Source of the DNA: CAZKDV01 sp964551645
Lineage (GTDB): Bacteria; Bacteroidota; Bacteroidia; Bacteroidales; DTU049
Assembly: GCA_964551645.1 (NCBI GenBank)
Contig: CAZKDV010000001.1
Location: forward strand, 1 to 64,000
Direction of reading: 5' to 3'
DNA length: 64,000 nucleotides
The number at the start of each line of letters is the position of its first letter. The stretch's first letter is position 1. The notes under the pieces are model-generated. The model saw nothing but the letters and a program-made list of their open reading frames with translations. It was not told the DNA's origin and did no database searches. Positions 35,851 through 43,869 of the stretch are shown here, one piece after another. The translations under genes were made by a program, and so were the position numbers.

Positions 35851-35867
35851 AATATTAAACTTAAAAA

Positions 35868-36185
35868 TTACAGAAGAGAGCGCAATTTCTCTTCAATAGT
35901 GCTACGAGGCACAGCCCCAAGTTGCTTATCTACAACTTCGCCATTTTTGAAATATAACAATGTAGGTATAGAGCGAATACCGAAACGAGCAGTAATTTGA
36001 GGATTATTATCAACATCTACTTTGCCAATAACAATATTTTCGCCATATTCTTCTGCTAACTCTTGTACAATTGGAGCTATCATGCGGCAAGGACCACACC
36101 ATTCTGCCCAAAAATCAATCATAGCAGGCTTTCCTGAATCTACTACTAATTGTTGAAAATTGCTATCTGTAATTTCTATTATCAT
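35868..36185 (-). CDS. trxA: Thioredoxin
   Basis: A 105-residue protein with the redox site WAEWCGPCRMIAPI and the cis-Pro segment IRSIPTLLYFKNGE. It has no signal peptide, so it is cytosolic; it reduces protein disulfides with thioredoxin reductase. The start MIIEITDSNFQQLV is typical. It heads a two-gene run with the DUF58 gene. A TATTTTTG box lies 22 bases upstream. Confidence 0.96.
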   Translation of the reverse strand: MIIEITDSNFQQLVVDSGKPAMIDFWAEWCGPCRMIAPIVQELAEEYGENIVIGKVDVDNNPQITARFGIRSIPTLLYFKNGEVVDKQLGAVPRSTIEEKLRSLL

Positions 36186-36206
36186 AGTAATAATTTTTTA
36201 AGAATA

Positions 36207-36214
36207 CAAAAATA
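36207..36214 (-). promoter_or_regulatory. Predicted -7 box (TATTTTTG) for trxA-DUF58
   Basis: Minus-strand TATTTTTG, 22 bases before the trxA start at 36185. Confidence 0.5.
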
Positions 36215-36352
36215 CAAATATTTTTAATGTTTTTTATTTAGCAGTGTAATAAATTTGAAAAATGTAAAATTAACAATTAGTTTTAATATATTTATACTTT
36301 CATAAAAAATCATTAATCGCTAATTATCAGATGATTACTAAATATCAAAAAA

Positions 36353-36372
36353 ATAAATGTTAATAAATGTTA
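36353..36372 (+). repeat. Two tandem 10-bp copies of ATAAATGTTA
   Basis: ATAAATGTTA twice in succession, about one helical turn apart, 74 bases before the small acidic lipoprotein gene. It could be a regulator site or chance in AT-rich DNA. Confidence 0.5.
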
Positions 36373-36445
36373 ATTTTTTTTGCATATTCTCAAAAAAAAG
36401 TATTTATTTTGCATTGTTATTATTAACCCTTAAATTTTTTGAATT

Positions 36446-36631
36446 ATGAAAAAAATGAAGTATTTATTATTAGGATTTGCTACACTTGCATTTGTAGCAT
36501 GTGGTGGTCCAGCTGAAACACCAGCTGTTGAAGAAGAAACTACAGATGTTGAAGTTGTTGAAGGATCAGAAATTGATGTTGTTGAAGGAGCAGAAATTAC
36601 AGACGAAGTTACTGAAGAAGCTGCTGAATAA
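36446..36631 (+). CDS. Tiny, extremely acidic lipoprotein
   Basis: A 61-residue protein: lipoprotein signal peptide with lipobox AFVAC (Cys19), then a mature part of 43 residues with 16 Asp/Glu and no Lys or Arg. It contains a small internal repeat, VVEGSEID and VVEGAEIT. It is expected to be anchored in a membrane as a disordered acidic tail; function unknown. It has its own long AT-rich leader and a strong palindromic terminator, so it looks like a monocistronic, deliberately expressed gene. Lipoproteins of this composition are easily overlooked by gene callers. Confidence 0.8.
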   Translation: MKKMKYLLLGFATLAFVACGGPAETPAVEEETTDVEVVEGSEIDVVEGAEITDEVTEEAAE

Positions 36632-36656
36632 GGCTAAGATCTTTGATTAAAATAAT

Positions 36657-36680
36657 AAAAGCTACCAATTGGTAGCTTTT
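36657..36680. terminator. Bidirectional terminator (perfect palindrome)
   Basis: AAAAGCTACCAATTGGTAGCTTTT with T-rich sequence on both sides; it serves the acidic lipoprotein (plus) and the ECF sigma gene (minus). The perfect 16-base core GCTACC..GGTAGC leaves only a minimal loop. Confidence 0.8.
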
Positions 36681-36709
36681 ATTATTTATAAATGATAATT
36701 ATTTTGGTT

Positions 36710-37297
36710 CTATTTTAACAATAAACTTTCTTTTCCTTCAATCATTTTTCTAATATTCATCAAGGCATATCTCATTCTCCCCAAAGCAGTATTAATACTA
36801 GTATTTGTTCTCTCCGAAATTTCTTTAAAGCTCATATCAGCATAATGTCGCATAATCAGCACTTCTTTTTGTTCAGGAGGTAGTTTAGCAATTAGCTTTC
36901 TAAGATCACTATAAATTTGTTCCTTTATTATAGTATCTTCAATCGAAGGTTCTGATAGATTTATAAAATCAAACACATCGCTATCATCATTTGATTCTAT
37001 AGTTTGAAATCTCTTGCCTTTTCGGAAATAATCAATAACTAAATTATGCGATATTCGCAATACCCACTGAATAAACTTGCCCTCTTCCTTATATGTTCCC
37101 GATTTCAAAGTATTAATAACTTTTAAAAAAGTATCTTGAAAAATATCTTCAGCATTTTCAACATCTTTTATCATATACAATATATACGAATAAACTCTAT
37201 CCTTATGACGATTTAACAATATTGTAAATGATTGCTGGCTACCGGCGATGAATTCTCTTATAAGAATATCATCACTTTTTTCTGTTTTAGTCTTCAT
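36710..37297 (-). CDS. ECF-type RNA polymerase sigma factor
   Basis: A 195-residue sigma-70 family protein of the two-domain ECF type. Region 2 is seen as VYSYILYMIKDVENAEDIFQ, DTFLKVINTL and FIQWVLRISHNLVIDYFRKG; region 4 as LPPEQKEVLIMRHYADMSFK, EISERTNTSINTALGRMRYA. The SINTALGRMRYAL helix-turn-helix is a very conserved form in Bacteroidetes and suggests a housekeeping-like, conserved ECF factor rather than a SusC/D-linked one. No anti-sigma gene is adjacent. The start codon is embedded in a hairpin (37297-37322) and a TACATTTG box with an overlapping inverted repeat lies further upstream. Confidence 0.92.
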   Translation of the reverse strand: MKTKTEKSDDILIREFIAGSQQSFTILLNRHKDRVYSYILYMIKDVENAEDIFQDTFLKVINTLKSGTYKEEGKFIQWVLRISHNLVIDYFRKGKRFQTIESNDDSDVFDFINLSEPSIEDTIIKEQIYSDLRKLIAKLPPEQKEVLIMRHYADMSFKEISERTNTSINTALGRMRYALMNIRKMIEGKESLLLK

Positions 37298-37322
37298 ACG
37301 CTAAAAAAAATTGGTTAGCGTA
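37297..37322 (-). promoter_or_regulatory. Hairpin covering the leader and start codon of the ECF sigma gene
   Basis: TACGCTAA, 10-base loop, TTAGCGTA: a perfect 8-bp inverted repeat whose downstream arm overlaps the A of the ATG. In the mRNA it would sequester the start region. Confidence 0.55.
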
Positions 37323-37360
37323 AAAATGTATCGATAGCTTTGCGTTTTAGAATTATTTTA

Positions 37361-37368
37361 CAAATGTA
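37361..37368 (-). promoter_or_regulatory. Predicted -7 box (TACATTTG) for the ECF sigma gene, overlapped by an inverted repeat
   Basis: Minus-strand TACATTTG matches TAnnTTTG; an inverted repeat AAATGT-ACAA-ACATTT spans 37362-37377 and overlaps it, a possible operator. Confidence 0.4.
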
Positions 37369-37411
37369 CAAACATTTAATGGCAAAAAGCAAATAAAAGG
37401 TAAAAAAAAAT

Positions 37412-37419
37412 TAAATTTG
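37412..37419 (+). promoter_or_regulatory. Predicted -7 box (TAAATTTG) for the uvrA-like gene
   Basis: TAAATTTGC 23 bases before the ATG at 37443; it excludes the TTG at 37425, which would be at the transcription start. Confidence 0.55.
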
Positions 37420-37442
37420 CAGTTTTGATATTTCTCATAAAC

Positions 37443-40268
37443 ATGTCTGATTTCGCAGAACAACAATATATTTATATAAAAGGGGCTCGCTCACACAATT
37501 TAAAAAATATTTTTATAAATATACCTCGAAACACTTTAACAGTATTTACAGGTCCATCAGGTTCGGGGAAATCATCTATTGCTTTTAACACGATTTTTGC
37601 TGAAGGACAAAGAAGATATGTCGAAAGTTTGAGTGCGTATGCCAGACAGTTTTTTGATAAAATGCCACCACCCGATGTTGATGCAATTGAAGGTATTCCG
37701 CCTGCTGTTGCCATCGAACAAAAAACAGGAACAAAACAACAAAACTCAACAGTTGGAACGATTACCGAAGTTTATGATTATCTGAAATTATTGTTTGCAC
37801 GAATAGGCAAAACAATTTCACCCATTTCTGGAACAGAAGTGAAGCAACACACAGTTAAAGATGTTATTGATTTTGTTATGGAAAAAGGAAAGAATTTAAC
37901 TGTTTACATTGTTGTTCCTATAGATTTAGACAGCGAAAGAACTTTATCTGTACAACTTGAAATATATCGCAGTCAAGGATATGGAAGAATATTAGTAGAT
38001 AATAAAACTGTTCGATTTGATAGAAACATTGAGGAATACCAACATTATGGCAATAAAGAGATATTTCTTGTGATTGACAGGTTTTTATTTGACGAAGAGC
38101 TTGATATATATTCTCGATTGTCTGATAGTGCAAGTATTGGGTTTATTGAAGGAAACGGGAAACTTATTGTCAAAATGTATAATGAAAATGATGAAATTCA
38201 ATATAATACCGAATTTTCAAATACTTTTGAAGCCGACGGCATCCGCTTTGAAATACCAACTCCACAATTATTTGCGTTCAACAGTCCTTATGGTGCTTGC
38301 CCTAAGTGTGAAGGCTATGGCACAGTGTTAGGAATTGACGAAAATCTTGTAATACCCGACAAAACTCTCTCTTTGTGGGAAAACGCAGTTGTATGCTGGA
38401 AAGGGCCTAAACTTTCTGAATGGAAAACATATTTTATTAAAACAAGCTCAGTTTTTAACTTCCCAATACATACACCCATTTGCGATTTAACCGAAGCAGA
38501 ATATGACTTGCTTTGGAATGGGAATGCACAAGTAGAAGGAATTATGTCATTTTTTGCTTATATTGAAAGAAAAGCATATAAAATTCAATATAGGGTTATT
38601 TTGTCAAAATATCGTGGAAGAACAAAATGCTATGAATGTTACGGAACAAGAATAAGAAAAGAAGCACAATATGTAAAAATTTGTTCAAAGTCCATAAGCG
38701 ATTTAGTTACTATGCCCATTGACGAACTAATTAACTTTTTTCAAAATATCAATTTAGATGAATATGAGAAGAAAATTAGCGAACGAATATTAACTGAAAT
38801 TAAAAACAGATTATTGTTCTTAGATCAAGTTGGACTTAGCTATTTAACATTAAACCGAGCATCAAACACACTTTCTGGTGGAGAAACTCAAAGAATCCAT
38901 CTTGCCCAAGCTGTCGGAAGCAATTTAGTTGGAGCCTTGTATATTATTGACGAACCAACTGTCGGACTTCATTCAAAAGATACTCAAAAACTTATACAAA
39001 TTCTTTTACACTTAAGAGATTTAGGCAATACTGTAATTGTTGTTGAACATGACGAAGAAATAATTCAAAAAGCTGACTATATTGTTGATTTAGGTCCATT
39101 AGCCGGAAGCTTAGGTGGCGAAATAGTTTACTCCGGCAATTTTACAGACTTATTAAAAGAAAATAAATCTCTCACTGCACAATATTTCACTAAAAAAATG
39201 AATGTTCCAATGCCCATTAACAGACGAACATTCAGAAACTCAATAAAACTATTTGGAGCATACGAACATAACCTCAAGCAAATTGATGTTATATTTCCTT
39301 TACAAACACTAACAGTTATTACCGGTCCAAGCGGTTCAGGAAAAACTACATTAGTGAAAAAGATTCTTTATCCTGCACTTAAATCTATTTTAAGTGGCTC
39401 TAACGACAAATCGGCTAAATATAAATCCATACAAGGAGATTTTCATTTGATAAAAGGAGTAGAATTTATTGACCAAAATCCGATTGGCAAATCATCTCGC
39501 TCAAATCCAATAACTTACATAAAAGCTTTTGATGATATCCGAACTCTATTTAGTAATTTACCTTTGGCAAAAAAAAGAAATTATAAGCCCGGTTTTTTTT
39601 CTTTTAACACTTCAGGTGGCAGATGCGAATCATGCAAAGGAGACGGTATGATTGTAATTGAAATGCAGTTTCTTGCAGATGTAGAGTTAGTATGCGAAGA
39701 TTGCGGCGGAAAAAGATATAAAGAAGAAACGCTTGATATTTTACTTGATGGGAAATCAATTTACGATGTTTTAGAAATGACAATTGATGAGGGAATTGAT
39801 TTTTTCAGAAAGCTTTCCGGGAGTTCGCACTCATCAACAACACTAAAACATATCTTACAAAAAATTATTCCTTTGCAAGAAATTGGACTTGGATATTTAA
39901 AAATGGGACAAGCAACCTCAACTTTAAGCGGCGGAGAAATACAAAGATTGAAATTAGGCTCTTTTCTCGTAAATGCAGAAAGTATTGAACCATTGCTGTT
40001 TATATTTGACGAACCAACAACAGGATTGCACTATTATGATATAGCAAAATTACAAACAGCTTTTGAGCAACTACTAAATAAAAGACATTCTTTGATTATT
40101 ATTGAACATAATATGGAAGTTATCAAATGTGCCGACTGGCTTATAGACTTAGGCCCCGATGGCGGCAAACACGGTGGAGAGCTTGTCTTTCAGGGAGTTC
40201 CAGAAGATTTGATTAAATGCAAAAAATCACATACCGCACAGTTTTTAAAACAAAAATTTAAAAATTAA
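37443..40268 (+). CDS. uvrA: UvrA-family excinuclease subunit A (paralogous Bacteroidetes type)
   Basis: A 941-residue double ABC ATPase for DNA damage recognition. Walker A motifs GPSGSGKSS and GPSGSGKTT, signature motifs LSGGETQRIHLA and LSGGEIQRLKLG, and zinc-binding pairs CPKCEGYG/CYECYG and CESCKGDG/CEDCGG are all present, so it should be functional. The segment AVAIEQKTGTKQQNSTVGT lacks the usual 'NPRSTVGT' Arg, and IDQNPIGKSSRSNPITYIKA differs from the usual 'DQSPIGRTPRSNPATYTG', the form I associate with a second UvrA class in this phylum. Start at the ATG 37443, supported by the promoter box. The GNAT-like gene follows 5 bases later. Confidence 0.9.
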   Translation: MSDFAEQQYIYIKGARSHNLKNIFINIPRNTLTVFTGPSGSGKSSIAFNTIFAEGQRRYVESLSAYARQFFDKMPPPDVDAIEGIPPAVAIEQKTGTKQQNSTVGTITEVYDYLKLLFARIGKTISPISGTEVKQHTVKDVIDFVMEKGKNLTVYIVVPIDLDSERTLSVQLEIYRSQGYGRILVDNKTVRFDRNIEEYQHYGNKEIFLVIDRFLFDEELDIYSRLSDSASIGFIEGNGKLIVKMYNENDEIQYNTEFSNTFEADGIRFEIPTPQLFAFNSPYGACPKCEGYGTVLGIDENLVIPDKTLSLWENAVVCWKGPKLSEWKTYFIKTSSVFNFPIHTPICDLTEAEYDLLWNGNAQVEGIMSFFAYIERKAYKIQYRVILSKYRGRTKCYECYGTRIRKEAQYVKICSKSISDLVTMPIDELINFFQNINLDEYEKKISERILTEIKNRLLFLDQVGLSYLTLNRASNTLSGGETQRIHLAQAVGSNLVGALYIIDEPTVGLHSKDTQKLIQILLHLRDLGNTVIVVEHDEEIIQKADYIVDLGPLAGSLGGEIVYSGNFTDLLKENKSLTAQYFTKKMNVPMPINRRTFRNSIKLFGAYEHNLKQIDVIFPLQTLTVITGPSGSGKTTLVKKILYPALKSILSGSNDKSAKYKSIQGDFHLIKGVEFIDQNPIGKSSRSNPITYIKAFDDIRTLFSNLPLAKKRNYKPGFFSFNTSGGRCESCKGDGMIVIEMQFLADVELVCEDCGGKRYKEETLDILLDGKSIYDVLEMTIDEGIDFFRKLSGSSHSSTTLKHILQKIIPLQEIGLGYLKMGQATSTLSGGEIQRLKLGSFLVNAESIEPLLFIFDEPTTGLHYYDIAKLQTAFEQLLNKRHSLIIIEHNMEVIKCADWLIDLGPDGGKHGGELVFQGVPEDLIKCKKSHTAQFLKQKFKN

Positions 40269-40273
40269 ATTAT

Positions 40274-41395
40274 ATGGGTACTATTAACATTAAAGAAGTT
40301 TCAACAAATAAAGAAATGAAAGAGTTTATTAAACTTCCTTTCAAAATTTATAAAAACAATCCTTATTGGGTGCCATATATAAAAAAAGACGAACTGAGAA
40401 GTATTGACAAAAACTACAATCCCGCATTTGACACTTGTGATGCAAAATTTTGGATTGCACTTAAAGACAATAAGTGCGTTGGAAGAATTGGAGCAATAAT
40501 TAATTATTTATATAACGAAAAAGTTAATGAAAAAATAGGTCGAATTTCAAGAACTGAATTTATTGATGACAATGAAGTTAGCAATAAATTATTTGAAATT
40601 GCAGAAAAATGGCTAAAAGAAAAAGGAATGACAAAAGTGTTGGGACCATTAGGATTTAACAATTTGGATAATCAAGGTGTGTTAGTAGATGGATTCGAGC
40701 ACATAGCAACGGTCGGTTCGGTATATCATCACAAATATTATCACCAACATTTTGAAAGATTAGGTTATTCTAAAGAAATTGACTGGATAGAATTTAGATT
40801 GAAAATATCCGACATTCCGGAAAAAGCATTACGACTTAATGAAATAGTCAAAACAAGACTTGGAATCAAGGTTTTGCCACTACAAAATCGTCAAGACATT
40901 GCAAAGTACGCAAAATCGATTTTCAACTTAATAAATAGTGCTTTTGAAGAACTTCCGTTTGTTTCTCCATTTACAAAAAAAATGATTGATTTTTATGTAA
41001 AAAAATATTTTCAAACTCTTAATCCCAAATTCATTAAGTTGGTTGTCAATGAAGATATGCAAGTTGTAGCATTTGTTGTTGGCTTGCCTGATATTACAAA
41101 AGCTATGCAAAAATCAAAAGGCTCATTATTTCCATTTGGATTTTTGCATATAATCAATGCACTCAAAAAACCTAAAGGATTGGAATTATTGCTCACAGGT
41201 GTTGACCCTAAGCTACAAAAAATGGGTGTTTCTGCGATATTAATTACCGAACTGCAAAAAGAACTTATTAAATATAAAATTACTGATGTTGAAACTACTG
41301 GGATTTTTGAAACTAACAACAAAGTAATTGAGCATTGGAAAAATTATGAACATATTCAGCATAAACGAAAAAGGTGTTACGGTAAATTATTGTAA
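40274..41395 (+). CDS. GNAT-like acetyltransferase domain protein
   Basis: A 373-residue cytosolic protein of a Bacteroidetes-wide family with an acetyltransferase-like fold. Visible conserved parts are NPYWVPYIKKDELRSID, FWIALKDNKCVGRIGAIINY, KVLGPLGFNNLDNQGVLVDG, and a C-terminal GNAT-like GVDPKLQKMGVSAILITELQ segment. The substrate is unknown. It directly follows the uvrA-like gene (5-base spacing) and precedes the TlpA-like gene by 18 bases, but no functional link is evident. Members have sometimes carried misleading names such as GTP cyclohydrolase; that is not supported here. Confidence 0.78.
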   Translation: MGTINIKEVSTNKEMKEFIKLPFKIYKNNPYWVPYIKKDELRSIDKNYNPAFDTCDAKFWIALKDNKCVGRIGAIINYLYNEKVNEKIGRISRTEFIDDNEVSNKLFEIAEKWLKEKGMTKVLGPLGFNNLDNQGVLVDGFEHIATVGSVYHHKYYHQHFERLGYSKEIDWIEFRLKISDIPEKALRLNEIVKTRLGIKVLPLQNRQDIAKYAKSIFNLINSAFEELPFVSPFTKKMIDFYVKKYFQTLNPKFIKLVVNEDMQVVAFVVGLPDITKAMQKSKGSLFPFGFLHIINALKKPKGLELLLTGVDPKLQKMGVSAILITELQKELIKYKITDVETTGIFETNNKVIEHWKNYEHIQHKRKRCYGKLL

Positions 41396-41413
41396 ACTAC
41401 TAAAAACGAAATT

Positions 41414-42856
41414 ATGAAATCCTTAAGATTATTGCTTTTATCATTAAGTTTATTATTATCATCAAACATTGCTAAATCGCAGCTTTTGACAAATTTATAT
41501 ATTGATAAACAATTTACTGTGCACATTAGAGGTATTTATGATGCCAAAATAATACTTTCAGCCCTCAGTTTAAAAAATTTAAACCCTATCGAAAAAGTTG
41601 GTGTACGAAATAATCAAATTGTAAATTTTACAATACCTCTAAACGCAGTACCTGGAAAATTCAAATTGAGAATTGAATATCGCGAACATCCACAAGAACA
41701 ATTTTCGTATGTTGAGAAATTGATTATTATTAATCAAAATGATATTGAATATTTTATTCGCCCTGCTTATATAAACGACACAGATAGCTCTTACTTCAAA
41801 AAAGGAGAAAAAGAAAATACTACTTATGCCGAACTTTCAAATTATGTTAAAACTGAGCGTGAACAAATTGATTTACTTGAAGTAGTTTTGATGAATTATG
41901 ACAAACAAAACTCAACTTTTTACAAACAACTTATTGAAGAATACAACCTAAGACGAGATAATTTTAATATATGGATTACAGAAAAGCAAAAACAATATAG
42001 CACATTGTATATTAGCCACTTTTTACAATTTGAATATATTCCAGAAATAAATTGGGAAGGCACATACAAAGAAAAGCTAAAAACAAAGCTAACAAATTAT
42101 TTCAATGGAATAAACTTTAATGATAGTTTGCTAATTGATTTACCTGAATTTACAAACATGTTGGCACAATACATGGGAAACTGGGGAGAACTAATTGAAT
42201 CGCAAGAAGATATGATTAATTTTTACACTAAAGCTGGTGAAATTGCTATCGAAAAAGCTTCAAAAGGAGATCCCAAAGTGTATGGTTGGATGGTTGATTA
42301 TTTTTTCATAGGATATGAATCTTTCAATATTGCTTCTGGAATGAAAATGCTGGAAAAACACATTCAAAATCCAAATTGTCTCACATCAAAAAAGCGTGAA
42401 ATATCAAGAAGAATAGAAGGACTTAAAACACTAAAAACAGGCACCTTAGCACCAAATTTTGAAATACTTGACGATAAAGGTAAAATGTTTAATTTTCATA
42501 AATATCAAACTAATAGTCCTAATAAATTAATTGTGTTTTGGTCGGCAGACTGTTCTCATTGTGAGGCGATTATCAAATTGTTATATGAATGGCATTCGCA
42601 AAGTAATAACACAAAAAAAGTTGATATTATTGCTATTAGTCTTGACGAAACCGATACCGAAATAAACAAGTGGAAAAACAAAAAAGAAAATCTAAAAAAT
42701 TGGTATCATATACTTGCAGATGGAGGTGTAAACAGTCAGATTGCTACAGATTATTACATTTTAAGCACTCCTGTAATATTTATTGTTGATGCTAAAACGA
42801 ATAAAATAGTTGATATGCCTACAAGTATAGAAGAAATATTAAAAATTGTTGATTAA
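41414..42856 (+). CDS. Secreted thioredoxin-like (TlpA/ResA-type) protein
   Basis: A 480-residue exported protein with a signal peptide (LLLLSLSLLLSSNIAKSQ). Residues about 25-110 form a beta-rich N-terminal domain; about 130-340 is helical, resembling the extra domains of Bacteroidetes TlpA-like oxidoreductases; the C-terminal 130 residues are the thioredoxin fold with APNFEILDDKGKMFN, the redox site WSADCSHCEAI (CSHC) and the cis-Pro STPVIF. It probably acts in the periplasm or on the outer membrane on thiol-disulfide exchange. It ends one base before the end of the convergent zinc transporter gene, with no terminator between them. Confidence 0.87.
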   Translation: MKSLRLLLLSLSLLLSSNIAKSQLLTNLYIDKQFTVHIRGIYDAKIILSALSLKNLNPIEKVGVRNNQIVNFTIPLNAVPGKFKLRIEYREHPQEQFSYVEKLIIINQNDIEYFIRPAYINDTDSSYFKKGEKENTTYAELSNYVKTEREQIDLLEVVLMNYDKQNSTFYKQLIEEYNLRRDNFNIWITEKQKQYSTLYISHFLQFEYIPEINWEGTYKEKLKTKLTNYFNGINFNDSLLIDLPEFTNMLAQYMGNWGELIESQEDMINFYTKAGEIAIEKASKGDPKVYGWMVDYFFIGYESFNIASGMKMLEKHIQNPNCLTSKKREISRRIEGLKTLKTGTLAPNFEILDDKGKMFNFHKYQTNSPNKLIVFWSADCSHCEAIIKLLYEWHSQSNNTKKVDIIAISLDETDTEINKWKNKKENLKNWYHILADGGVNSQIATDYYILSTPVIFIVDAKTNKIVDMPTSIEEILKIVD

Positions 42857-42857
42857 G

Positions 42858-43667
42858 TTACACAAACAGAACTAAACTAACTGCCATTACTCCCATTCCG
42901 GCAATCAGTCCGCTTATTGCAACATGATGTTCTCCATATTCTTCAGCCGTAGGAAGCAGCTCGTCAAGAGATACATAAATCATAATCCCTGCAACTGCAG
43001 CAAAGACTACTCCTAAGGTAATGTCATTTAAAAAATTTTGCAATACAAAAAAACCAAGTAGCGCTCCTATTGGTTCTGCCAAACCTGACATAAATGATAA
43101 CCAAAAGGCCTTTTTGCGACTTTTAGTAGCATAATATATTGGCACTGACACAGCAATCCCCTCCGGAATATTATGAATGGCAATAGCAATAGCAATACCA
43201 ATTCCAAGTGCCGGATCAGACAAAGCAGCCATAAATGTAGCTAAACCCTCAGGAAAATTATGTATTGCAATAGCCAAGGCAGAAAACAAACCCATTCGAT
43301 ATAAATTTTTACCCTTCACTTCTGGGCAATCAACATCTTCACAAAGATTTTTTACTTCATGCGGATTTTGAAAAGCAGGTATTAATCTGTCAATTATCGC
43401 AATAAATGCAATGCCAGCAAAAAACGAAGCAACAGTAATCCAATAGCCGTTTGTTTCTCCCATTTCAGTTGTTAAATATAGTTTTGATTTTGCAAAAATC
43501 TCAACAAGAGAAACATAAATCATAACCCCCGCAGAAAAACCCAATGAAGCAGCTAAAAATTTTGGATTGAATTTTTTTGACAAAAAAGCCATCAAACTAC
43601 CAATACCCGTGGATAAACCAGCCAATATGGTTAAACTAAAAGCAAATATTATATTTTGTGTAATCAT
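42858..43667 (-). CDS. zupT: ZIP-family zinc transporter
   Basis: A 269-residue inner-membrane protein with eight likely helices. The metal-site helices are clear: IAIHNFPEGLATFMAAL (helix 4) and IAIAIHNIPEGIAVSVPIYY (helix 5), the ZupT form, and AEPIGALLGFFVL. A loop with DVDCPEVKG between helices 3 and 4 is Cys/Glu-containing. It imports zinc and possibly other divalent metals. Promoter box TAATTTTG lies 28 bases upstream; no Zur-like palindrome was recognised. Confidence 0.92.
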   Translation of the reverse strand: MITQNIIFAFSLTILAGLSTGIGSLMAFLSKKFNPKFLAASLGFSAGVMIYVSLVEIFAKSKLYLTTEMGETNGYWITVASFFAGIAFIAIIDRLIPAFQNPHEVKNLCEDVDCPEVKGKNLYRMGLFSALAIAIHNFPEGLATFMAALSDPALGIGIAIAIAIHNIPEGIAVSVPIYYATKSRKKAFWLSFMSGLAEPIGALLGFFVLQNFLNDITLGVVFAAVAGIMIYVSLDELLPTAEEYGEHHVAISGLIAGMGVMAVSLVLFV

Positions 43668-43695
43668 AAATGAAGCAAATGTTAATATAAAACTG

Positions 43696-43703
43696 CAAAA
43701 TTA
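43696..43703 (-). promoter_or_regulatory. Predicted -7 box (TAATTTTG) for zupT
   Basis: Minus-strand TAATTTTGC, 28 bases before the start at 43667. Confidence 0.55.
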
Positions 43704-43838
43704 CTGACTTTCATAAAAACATTAAAAATAATTTTAACTCTATGAATTTTACAAACTTACTTACAGTAAAAAATTAGTTAATCTTCAAAACCATACTCTA
43801 CAATTGCATTAATTTAAAGCTATTGAAAATAAATCTAT

Positions 43839-43846
43839 TAAATTTG
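43839..43846 (+). promoter_or_regulatory. Predicted -7 box (TAAATTTG) for the glycosyltransferase-sigma-hydrolase run
   Basis: TAAATTTGCA 23 bases before the ATG at 43870. Confidence 0.55.
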
Positions 43847-43869
43847 CAACTCTATTTTTTTAACGCTAT

